This document shows, in pieces, positions 23,813 through 32,300 of a stretch of DNA of 64,000 nt. The position numbers and the translations under genes are program-made. The stretch spans positions 558,001 through 622,000 of the forward strand of contig CAVVAM010000011.1 in the NCBI GenBank assembly GCA_963746265.1, given 5' to 3'. Numbering within the stretch: the stretch's first letter is position 1; each line of letters opens with the position of its first letter. This stretch comes from Ilumatobacter sp963746265 (GTDB lineage Bacteria > Actinomycetota > Acidimicrobiia > Acidimicrobiales > Ilumatobacteraceae). The notes under the pieces were generated by a model. It made no database searches and was not told the origin of the DNA. It saw only the letters and a list, made by a program, of their open reading frames with translations.

Positions 23813-25768
23813 ATGACCGCTCCGTCGAACGACTCGAACGAACCACCTCGGTGGCTGCAGTGGTCGATCCGTACTTTGGTGGTCCTCCCGATCGTGGTCG
23901 CATCGGTGCGGGCGGTCGCTACAGGGTGGTTTCCGGTCGGCGACAGTGCGCTGCTCGCGATCCGCGCGTACGACGTCGGCACATCGGATCACCCGCTGCT
24001 CGGCTCGTGGACCTCGGCGTCGCTCACCCTCGGCACCGACGTCAACAACCCCGGCCCGCTGTACCCGGACCTTCTGGCCCCGTTCATGTGGACGATCGGG
24101 CGATGGTCCGGAATCGGAACGGGCGTGGCGATCGGTGTCGGCGCGGTCAACACCGGCTTCGCGCTCGCGACGGCGTGGATCGGCTCCCGGATCGGCGGCT
24201 GGCGGGTCGAGCGGTGGGTCCTCGTCATGTTGTCGGCGCTCACGTGGTCGATGGGGAGCGAGCTCCTCATCGACATCTGGCAGCCGCACGCACTGCTCGT
24301 GCCCTTCATGTGCTTTCTGATGCTCACGGTGGGCGTGGTGGGTGGTCGGTGGACGATGTTGCCCGGCTGGTTGGCGGTCGCATCGCTGATCGTCCAGACG
24401 CACATCGGCTACGTCTACGTGCTCGGCGTGTTCGGTCTCATGGTTGTTGCGCTCGGAGTCGCCGCCCTCCTGGCCGACGCGCGGCCACCCCGCCGGGTGC
24501 TCGACGATCGCACCACCTGGTGGTGCGGTGCCGTGGTCGTCGTGGCCTGGCTGCAGCCGGTGATCGAGCAACTGTTCGGCGAGGGGCAGGGGAACCTGGC
24601 CCGTCTCGCCAGCAACGCCGGTGGCGGTGATGTCACGATCGGTGCGGCGACGTCGGTGCGGCTCGTCGCCAGCGTCGTGGCACTTCCGCCCTGGTGGAGC
24701 AGGTACGGATTCGAGGACACCGTCACCTCGACGCCACTGACCGCGACACCCGATGGGTCCCGGCTGATGGTCCCGGGGCTGCCCAACGGTGCGCTGTCAC
24801 TGCTCGCCGTCGCTGTCGTGATCGGTGTGCTGGGATGGCTGTCCGTGGCGCTTCGGCGAAGAGCGATGTACGTGGTGGCGTCTGCGGGACTCGTCGCGCT
24901 CGTCGGCGTCGTGACCGCGGTCGCGACGCTCGCCATCCAGACGGTCTCGATCGTCGGCCTCGGCTCGCACCACGTCCGGTGGCTGTGGGTGCTGTCGGTG
25001 TTCGTGTGGACGACGGTTGCCTGGTCGGTGGTCGAGTTGGCAGCGGGGCGAGTGGCCGATCGTCACGTGACGGTCGGCGTGCTTGCGGTCGTCGCCGTGT
25101 TCGGCGTCGGTAATCTGCGGTACACGGCCCACGACCTCGGTCCCACCGCCGATCGCGCCGCCGCTGACACGCTCGACCGGACCTTCGACGACCTCGCGAC
25201 GTTCGAGCCCGGAGGGCCGGTGCGTTACGACGTGAGCAACCTGCGTCCGTTCGAGGCCTGGAGTTCGGCGGTACAGATGCGGCTTCGCGAGTTGGGTGTC
25301 GAGTTCCGTGTGGACGACGAAGGCGTGGTCCGCCAACTCGGCACCGATCGGCGCGCGGACGGCACCGAGGTCACGACGATCCGACAGATCGAGCGCGGTG
25401 CAGCCGTGCGCTACGCCGGCCCTGCGTGCATGATCTCGCGGGCCTCGCCGTTCGACCCGACGAGTGAAGCCGAGATCGACCAGCTGATCGCCGCCGCAGC
25501 CGACGACCTCGCGGCAGGCGGTGTCGAGCTCGACCTCGAAGGGCTGCCCGGAGATCTGCCCGCACGGTTCGAGCGCGCGCTCTCGGGTGACGGCGACGAA
25601 GCGTTCGTCCTCGTCGCCGACGGGCTGTTGCCGCTGCTCGCCACCGAGGGTCGGATTCTCGCGAGCAGCGCCGGTGTCGATGCTGCGATCGAGTCGGCGG
25701 ACCGGATCGACGAACGGGTGGTCGGCACCTTGGTGCTCGTCACGGATCCGCCGGTCGGCTGCGACTGA
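23813..25768 (+). CDS. polytopic membrane protein, putative GT-C glycosyltransferase
   Basis: The 651-residue protein has about eleven membrane helices to residue 470 and then a hydrophilic extracytoplasmic domain. The first loop carries VGDSALLAIRAYDVG and NNPGPLYPDLLAPF, which resembles the HPGPWSFYLLAPF segment in the gene at 27447-29276, so the two are probably paralogues. No exact reaction can be assigned; a lipid-phosphosugar-dependent transferase is inferred. The IS1380 element inserted exactly at the stop codon; the 5-bp target duplication contains the TGA and leaves the protein intact. Confidence 0.68.
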   Translation: MTAPSNDSNEPPRWLQWSIRTLVVLPIVVASVRAVATGWFPVGDSALLAIRAYDVGTSDHPLLGSWTSASLTLGTDVNNPGPLYPDLLAPFMWTIGRWSGIGTGVAIGVGAVNTGFALATAWIGSRIGGWRVERWVLVMLSALTWSMGSELLIDIWQPHALLVPFMCFLMLTVGVVGGRWTMLPGWLAVASLIVQTHIGYVYVLGVFGLMVVALGVAALLADARPPRRVLDDRTTWWCGAVVVVAWLQPVIEQLFGEGQGNLARLASNAGGGDVTIGAATSVRLVASVVALPPWWSRYGFEDTVTSTPLTATPDGSRLMVPGLPNGALSLLAVAVVIGVLGWLSVALRRRAMYVVASAGLVALVGVVTAVATLAIQTVSIVGLGSHHVRWLWVLSVFVWTTVAWSVVELAAGRVADRHVTVGVLAVVAVFGVGNLRYTAHDLGPTADRAAADTLDRTFDDLATFEPGGPVRYDVSNLRPFEAWSSAVQMRLRELGVEFRVDDEGVVRQLGTDRRADGTEVTTIRQIERGAAVRYAGPACMISRASPFDPTSEAEIDQLIAAAADDLAAGGVELDLEGLPGDLPARFERALSGDGDEAFVLVADGLLPLLATEGRILASSAGVDAAIESADRIDERVVGTLVLVTDPPVGCD

Positions 25769-25769
25769 G
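25765..25769. repeat. left copy of 5-bp target-site duplication CTGAG
   Basis: CTGAG directly precedes the left inverted repeat. The second copy directly follows the right inverted repeat at 27380-27384. Confidence 0.85.
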
Positions 25770-25784
25770 CCTGAATCCACCGAT
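25770..25784 (+). repeat. left terminal inverted repeat of the IS
   Basis: CCTGAATCCACCGAT matches the right end with one mismatch. Weaker similarity (GAGTGGGG versus GATGGGG) continues inward. Confidence 0.88.
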
Positions 25785-25940
25785 TGGCTGAGTGGGGGTC
25801 GGTCTGGTGCTGGTGGTGCTCGGTTCGGCGTGGGCGTGTCTGGGGAGGTGTGTCGGGGCGTGTGGGGTGAGCGTGTCGTGTTCGGTGGTGTTGTCGGCGC
25901 TGGGTGGGGTGCTGCGGTGCGCTGGTCCGCGGGCCGGGTT

Positions 25941-27259
25941 CTATCCGGCGGGACCGGGCAGAGCCCTGATGGCGGTCAGCAGGCTGGTGAAGGTGTCGGC
26001 CCAGGGCCATCGACGCGGCATGCGGAGGGTGTGGCGGCCGGAGCGGTTGACGGCGACGGCGGGGGTGGCGGTGATGCGGTTCCGGAACGTGACGCTGGTG
26101 ACGGTCGGCTGATCGGCGAGCTGGCAGGCCCAGCGGGTGAGGTTGTGGGCGATCACGGCGCAGGCGAACCAGGCGGCATTCGCTGGGTAGTGCCCGGAAG
26201 GTATGTGTTCGGCGCCGCCGGCTTTGAGGTCGCGGATCGCGAGTTCGACGACGGCGTGGTGGCGGTGGAAGGCGTCGGCTTCGACAGCGCTGAGGTCACA
26301 GCGGTTGGTGATGAACGCGTGGTGGCGCCACTCGGGAAACAGCCGGAGCTGGGCTGGCTCGGTGAAGCGGGTGCGACGCACCACCAACCGGACGGTGCGG
26401 AACTTCGATGAGCCGCGCCGACCAACGGTGTAGACGCACTCGGCGACCTGGGCGACCCCGCCCGCGGTGTAATCGATCTGTTGCCAGGCGTCGTCGGGAA
26501 TCTGGGCGATCGTGGCTTTGATCTTGGCGTGGCTGGTGACGGTGATCGACCAGGCGATTCGATGCCGGTTCAAGCGGTCGATCAGTTTCCAGGACCAGAA
26601 CCCTGAATCGGCGCGCACCGTGACCGGCCCCGTGGCGCCCCGGCGCGGCGCACGATCGCGGCAACCTCGTCGACGAAGCGGACCACGCCGCGCGAGGACC
26701 CGGCCGAGCCTTTGCGCATCCTCGAGAACACGATCTCGGCGGTGTCGGCGCGCACTGCGAGCAGCGGGTGGTAGCCGAGTTGGCGGGTGTAGCCGTACGC
26801 GGCGCCGTGCTTGGCGTGACCATGCACTTCGCAGATCGTCGAGTCGAGATCGATCACCAACGGCGCTTTGCCGGGGCCGGCGCCGAGTTCCCACGCCCGC
26901 GCCAGCAGACGGGAGGCGACGGCGTCGAGTTGGCGGACGAACCCGAACGTGAAGGTCCGCAGGAACGTCCCGATCGTCGATGGTGCCATCACTCGGAACG
27001 GCAACACCGCCTGAGTCGCGCCGGCACGGACCACGTCGACGTGATCGATGTGGGTCGCACCGGCCAGCATCGCGGCGATCAGGGTGCAGATCTTGCGGCC
27101 GGCGTTCGGTGCTCCGGTGCGCACCCAGCGTGTCGTGAGCTGCTCCACACCTAGGCGCATCATCAGCGTCGCGGTGACGATCAGCCCGGCGTTGGAGATC
27201 AGCCCGTCATGATCGAAGACCGTGTCGTAGCGGTCGATGGTGCGCGATACTGGCCACAC
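25941..27259 (-). pseudogene. IS1380-family DDE transposase, frameshifted
   Basis: The N-terminal part (27259 to about 26640) and C-terminal part (about 26640 to 25941) are in different frames. Joined, they give a normal-length transposase: SNAGLIVTATLMMRLG, first catalytic Asp in VIDLDSTICEVHG, second Asp in VRADSGFW, and Glu near AVVELAIRDLK. The break falls where VRRAGA should run into TGPVTVRAD. The DNA there (26634-26638, GGCGC) looks like a 2-base GC expansion. An obvious poly-A slippery site is absent, so a mutation or sequencing error is likelier than programmed frameshifting. GTG 27259 has GGGAGG 8 bases upstream. Confidence 0.85.
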
Positions 27260-27287
27260 AGAAAGTGCCTCCCGAGCTGGTTGGTGT

Positions 27288-27308
27288 TGTGACGTTGAAC
27301 ATCACAAT
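27288..27308. promoter_or_regulatory. imperfect palindrome upstream of the transposase, inside the IS
   Basis: TTGTGACG and CATCACAA flank a short TTGAA centre and form a near-perfect inverted repeat 29 bases upstream of the transposase start. A longer stem, GCCTCC (27268-27273) with GGAGGC (27321-27326), encloses it. It could be an operator or an RNA structure that blocks read-through expression. Confidence 0.35.
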
Positions 27309-27364
27309 CATCCCAGTTCAGGAGGCCTTTTTGGTGGACGCGCCATCGACGCTCACCCCATCAG

Positions 27365-27379
27365 ATCGGTGGATCCAGG
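27365..27379 (-). repeat. right terminal inverted repeat of the IS
   Basis: On the minus strand it reads CCTGGATCCACCGAT, the partner of the left end. Confidence 0.88.
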
Positions 27380-27384
27380 CTGAG
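27380..27384. repeat. right copy of target-site duplication CTGAG
   Basis: It is identical to 25765-25769 and defines the insertion point. Confidence 0.85.
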
Positions 27385-27446
27385 GCACCACGACCAGCTC
27401 GGATCCGGCACGCCGAAAGGGGCAACGGGTCACGTCCGGAACCTGA

Positions 27447-29276
27447 TCAGAACGTACTCCCGGCAGGCGCGATGAAGACGCTGACCGGTTCGCCGAGCAC
27501 GAGCATCTCGGCGAGATCGTCCACCACGTCGTTCGGGAGGTCGGGGTCGAGTGAGGCGCCGAACAGGTTGCGGTCGACCGTCTCGATCAGCTCCGTACGG
27601 CCGAGCTCGTCGAGGCGCCTGCCGACGCGCTCGCGCAACATGTCGAACCTGGCTCGCTCGGCGTCGGTGCGCACATCGACGGTCGCCACTTCGACGTGAT
27701 CGTCGCGCTCACGCCACTCGCCGATGTAGATTCCCGACACCAGATGGACCTCGGCGTCGTAGGTGCCGGGTGGCAGCACCCGATGATGCGTCACCGGGAC
27801 CCGCCACGTGTCGTGCACACCGACGTCGATCCCGCGCCGCTCGAGCTCGTTCACGAGGCCGTAGCCCTGCGAGCCGATGAACACCGAGTCCTGCCAGAAG
27901 ACGAGGTAGGTGCCGTCGCGCCCGACGGCCGCCCCGGTACCGGCCTCGAGCGCATCGATCGTCGGTGGCACGAGGGCGCGCAGGCCGTCGGAGAGGTTGG
28001 GCTCGGGAACGTCATGGGACGGGACCGCGCCGAGCGACAGCAGCGTGGACAGCACGACGACGGCGATCACCGACGAACGGAGATGCCGGTCGAGCACCTC
28101 CCTGTGCCGCTGCGCGACCAGCAGCGCCGTCCAGAGGGTCGACACCAGCACGAGCAGCATCGTCATCCACGCCCACAACGTCAGATAGAACCAGACCTTG
28201 CCGAAGATGCGCGTCATCGAGATGATGCCGGCCGAGAGCGCGACAGCGAGCACGATGTTCAGCGAGTTCAGCAGGCGGTGTCGCATCCGGAATGCGGTCC
28301 CCACCGCACCGATCCACAGCAGCACGACGATCCCTCCACCGATCGCCGATCCGCTCAGACCCGACTCGACGGGAAGACCGGACCGGTGCACGAACCCGTC
28401 GGCGTGGGTGAGCCATGCCCAGCCGGCACCGAACACGTCGAGGTGCCGCAGGAACACCTTGGCGGCGACGGGCGATGTCACGAGCGGCTCGGCCGGCTCA
28501 CCGGTGAAGTGCCGGTAGAGCATCGTCAGGTTCCCCGGGTCGCGACGCCATTGATCGACCAGCGGTGGTACCCACAGTACGACCGTTGCTCCGAGGGCGA
28601 TCAGGGTCGACCGACCGATCGCCGCTCGCTCGTCACCGGTCGTCATCAGCCAGCGTCGCGTCAACGCGACGAGCACGAGCAAGCTGACGAGCACGCAGGA
28701 CAGCAGGTACGGCACGTGGGTCTGAGCTGCGACGCTCCCGCACACGGCGACGACCACCGCCAGCCGATGATCGCCGGCGAGTACGGCCCAGGCGCACACC
28801 AGCAGCAGGAGCCACAGGGCCAGTGGGAAGTACGGATTCCACGGATGGGTGAGCACGTTCAACCCGAAACCGCGGACGGCGACGGCGACGACCGCAGCCA
28901 TCGTCAGGGCGCCGACCGTGCCGGCCAGCCGGCGTCCGACCATGACCACTCCGACGAACGCAACCGAGTTGATGGCGACACTGCCGAGCTGCATGCCCCA
29001 CGCCGACGCACCGGCGAGCCGGTAGAACGGCGCCAACAGGTAGAACGACCAGGGCCCCGGGTGACTGCCCTGATCGGGGAAGTCTCCGATCCGTCCGGGC
29101 AGACCGATCCGGGGTGTGAACCGCCCACCGACGTCGCGTACCCGGAACTCGGTCATGGCGAGATCGAGGACCGGCGCCCACGGCTTCCACAAGAGGGCCA
29201 CGACGGCCACCACCAGCGGAAGCACGGCGACCGCCGCGCTGGTCACGACCGGTCGTCGTCGGAGCAGTTCGACCAT
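27447..29276 (-). CDS. polytopic membrane protein, putative GT-C glycosyltransferase
   Basis: The 609-residue protein has an N-terminal anchor and about ten helices with a large first loop containing MTEFRVRDVGGRF and HPGPWSFYLLAPFYRL. Its extracytoplasmic C-terminal domain starts near residue 430. It resembles the product of 23813-25768. The sugar-phosphate lipid donor and acceptor are unknown. It is last in the run that includes aftD but starts 22 bp after the aftD stop and has its own TACCCT box 8 bases before ATG 29276, so it may also be transcribed independently. Confidence 0.7.
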   Translation of the reverse strand: MVELLRRRPVVTSAAVAVLPLVVAVVALLWKPWAPVLDLAMTEFRVRDVGGRFTPRIGLPGRIGDFPDQGSHPGPWSFYLLAPFYRLAGASAWGMQLGSVAINSVAFVGVVMVGRRLAGTVGALTMAAVVAVAVRGFGLNVLTHPWNPYFPLALWLLLLVCAWAVLAGDHRLAVVVAVCGSVAAQTHVPYLLSCVLVSLLVLVALTRRWLMTTGDERAAIGRSTLIALGATVVLWVPPLVDQWRRDPGNLTMLYRHFTGEPAEPLVTSPVAAKVFLRHLDVFGAGWAWLTHADGFVHRSGLPVESGLSGSAIGGGIVVLLWIGAVGTAFRMRHRLLNSLNIVLAVALSAGIISMTRIFGKVWFYLTLWAWMTMLLVLVSTLWTALLVAQRHREVLDRHLRSSVIAVVVLSTLLSLGAVPSHDVPEPNLSDGLRALVPPTIDALEAGTGAAVGRDGTYLVFWQDSVFIGSQGYGLVNELERRGIDVGVHDTWRVPVTHHRVLPPGTYDAEVHLVSGIYIGEWRERDDHVEVATVDVRTDAERARFDMLRERVGRRLDELGRTELIETVDRNLFGASLDPDLPNDVVDDLAEMLVLGEPVSVFIAPAGSTF

Positions 29277-29284
29277 CACCGACG

Positions 29285-29302
29285 AGGGTAGTGACCGGTC
29301 AC
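29285..29302 (-). promoter_or_regulatory. putative leaderless -10 box (TACCCT) with adjacent 12-bp palindrome
   Basis: TACCCT (29285-29290) ends 8 bases before ATG 29276. Directly upstream, GTGACCGGTCAC at 29291-29302 is a perfect palindrome that spans the aftD stop codon and could be an operator. Confidence 0.4.
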
Positions 29303-32300
29303 CTCTCGATCGCGGTGCCCTCGCGCGGCATCGGGTCGGCGTCGATGTCGGCCGTGGCACCCCGGTCGGAGCGGGGGGTCACGACACTGGCCTGCTCGTC
29401 GGTGTCGAGGTCGCTGTCGAGCGCGACGAGCGCGCCGACCAGCAGGCTGACGATCGCGAACATCCCGAGTTGGTGGACCGACTCGAACGTCATCGGCCAT
29501 CCGCCGTTCGGGAGCGGGGCGACGCGCCGCTCCCGAACGAGCACGACCACCGCGACGACGAGGAGGCTCGCTAGCGCGGTCGATTCAGGGAGGCGACGGC
29601 GACGGGTGAGCACGACGGCGCTCCCGGCCAGGGCACCCCACAGCGCCCAACCGGGGTCGACGAGCAGCGCGGCCAGGACCGTCCACGACACGGCGGTCGC
29701 CCAAGCCGCGTGCGCCGGGAGCGGGTCGTCCGGGGCCCACCACCGGGAGGCCGCGCCCACGACGACGTGACCAGCCTCCCGCAACCGGAGGTCGCGCACG
29801 GCGAACACCGCCGCCACGAGCGTCGCCAGCACCGTCAGCAGCAGTGCCCAGGTGAGTCCTCGCTGTGCGGTCCACGACACCTCCACGAGCACCGGCCCCT
29901 CGGTCGCGTCGATCCACCAGCCGTTGAAGCCGCCGTCCAACGGTCGGGAGGGACCGAGCGATCCGCCGGGTCCCGCGGCGTGCCAGGCATCGCTCCGGCC
30001 TTCTCCGACGATCAACCAGCACCCGGCTTCGCAGTCGTCGAGCCGAACGGTGCGGGAGAATCGATCCCGGACCAGCACCTCCACGGTCGGCGGCTCGGCG
30101 AGCGCCCTCAGTGCCGGCCGGACCCCGTCGTCCAGCGCGAGCTGGTCGAGCGAGATCGGCAACTCGGTGTGCCCGGTGATCAGGTGCGTGCCAGCACCGA
30201 GCACGATCGTGTCGTCGCACGGCGTGACCGTGAGCGCACCGCCGCCGAGCCAGCGGTCACCGGCGACCTCGATCGTCGCAGTCACGGGCCGCCCGTCGAC
30301 CGTTGCGACGGGGGTGCATTCGACCGACGTCGTCGCGGCACCGAGTGGAACGATGGTCGGACGTCCGTCGAATCGGAGCTCCGTGATCGCCGATGGCAGG
30401 GTCACCGGGTCGCCGAACCTGCGGTCGATCGTGGTCGCGGCATCGATGCCCGTGATCGTGAACGTGATCTCCCCGGGTGGAAGCGGCGGATCGACGACTC
30501 CGGCCGCGCCGCCGGCTGCGTCCGGTGCGAGCGTGACGACACGCTCCTCGGCGCCCGAGCGCAGCGTCATCGAGGTGACCCGGCTCAGGCCCGTCACGGG
30601 TTGGCCGACCTGGATCGACTCGATCGGTCGGTCCGCTCGCGTGGTGAGCGTCGCGCCCTCGGCGGCGCCGAACGCAGTGACCCAGGCCGTGTCGGTGTCG
30701 TCGTCGAAGGCGGCGACCCCGGCGTGCCGCGGGGAGCCGGTCAGTCGGGTGCTCGCCACCACCGGCCAGCCGAACAGCGCGGCGAGCTCGGAATCGGATG
30801 CTCGTGCGTCGATCCGGACGGTGAGCGCGACGTCGAACTCGCGGGCCGACGGGATCTCGACCTCACGCACGAGCGTCGGCTCCGGGTCGTCCCGCCACCG
30901 ATCCATCGGATCGGTGCGGAGGCGAGCGAAGGTCATCGCCAAGGGAGTGGTGGGAGGAACCTCGAGGAGCGCATCGTGGGGCGGCCGGACGACCTCGGTC
31001 GTGGGACCGAGTCCGACATCGATCTCCGAGAATCCGACGCCTGCGACCGCCGACCCGGTGAACGGTGTGCCCCCGGCGACTGCCTCGATGGTGATGTCGA
31101 CCTGTTCGACCGCGGCACCGAAGCGGATCTCCTGCCCGCCGCCGTTCCAGGAGGCCTCACCCAGATCCCCGCCGCCGTTCCCGTCCCGCACCGACGTCCG
31201 CCACGAGATCCCGACGATGCGCCGGTCGCCGGGAGCGTTCGGCTGGTGCAACACCACACGACCCGTCGGTTCTGCGAACACCAGACGGATCGTCTCGCCG
31301 ATCGGGTCGCCGTGTTCACCGACCAGCCAGGCCGTCTCCGGATCGCCATCCACCGCCATGAACGGTCGATGCTCGGGCTGGTAGGCGAACGGCTCGCCGT
31401 ATGCGGTCGCCGTGGCGACCACCGGGCCCCGCTGGACCGCCGTCGTCTGCGTCGTCGGGTCACTCGTGTCGAACACGTCGAGGCGGGCGTCGGATGCCGA
31501 CGGCCGGAGTACGTCCTGGTCGGGGCCGCCAGGTTCGGTGTAGCCGGTCGTGTCCTGTGAGCTCCGCCAGTGCCGGGCGCGATCGCGGTTCGAGTCGGTG
31601 ACCACCACGCCGACCGCAGTGTCGAACACATCGGCCACGTCATCGACGTGCGCGCTGTACCGGACCGCTGCGACCCCCGGCGCAAGCAGGTCAACCGCTG
31701 CCGCATCGACCAAACCGTCGCCGGAACCCGACACGATCAGCTCGGCCCCCGCCGCCCTGATGACCCGGCCCGGTTCGGACACGTTCGCCAGCTCGACCGG
31801 GACGACCGGCTGCCCGACCCGCGGATCGCCGATCGACCGCTCGTCGGTCATGGGGACATCGGGTCGGTTGAGGAACAGCTCACCGTACGGCTCGAGTTCG
31901 CCGACGCCGGGAGCGCGTGCGACGAAGTCTCGCACGACCTCGGGCCGAGCCGTTCGGAACCGGTCGAACGCGATGTCGTTGGTCAGCCACAGCGTGTCGA
32001 CGCCGAGCAGCCGGGCCACCGGAGCGAGCGCCTCGGGCTCGAGAACCCCCTGCTGCACGCGATCGTCGAGAGCGAAGAGGAGGTCCATCGCACCGGGCGA
32101 ACCGAGCGGCAGCAGATCGCGGGTGACGAGCGGCTTGTCCGTCAGCCCGGGCAGCGGTTGATCGACCGTGTAGCCCCACCGGTACGCGCCGAACTCGGCG
32201 CCGGGCAGCTGCAGCACCCTGCCGCCGTCGCCCGACTCGTCCAACGCGGCGGTCGCGGTGGTCCAGGACGCGGGCGGATCCTGGTCACGCTCGAGCGCCG

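Larger units (their letters stand above)
25770..27379 (-). mobile_element. IS1380-family insertion sequence, 1,610 bp
   Basis: The element is bounded by imperfect terminal inverted repeats that match at 14 of 15 outer positions (CCTGAATCCACCGAT on the left; CCTGGATCCACCGAT read inward from the right). It is flanked by CTGAG on both sides. It contains one transposase gene on the minus strand, split by a frameshift. Length, 5-bp duplication and transposase type fit IS1380. It lies between two paralogous membrane-protein genes. The 156 bp left of the transposase stop holds no gene that I can see and is strikingly G/T-rich on the + strand. Confidence 0.9.

Noticed and set aside
25785..25940. G/T-rich left arm of the IS considered as a small passenger gene.
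   Set aside because: Short open frames exist, but they show no start signals or recognisable product. It looks like non-coding IS end sequence.
27696..29291. 531-codon plus-strand open frame opposite the second GT-C gene.
   Set aside because: It is the same kind of antisense shadow; its His/Asp/Arg-rich sequence has no domain.
29710..31560. 616-codon plus-strand open frame inside aftD.
   Set aside because: AftD on the other strand matches its family over its whole length. The plus frame is low-complexity.
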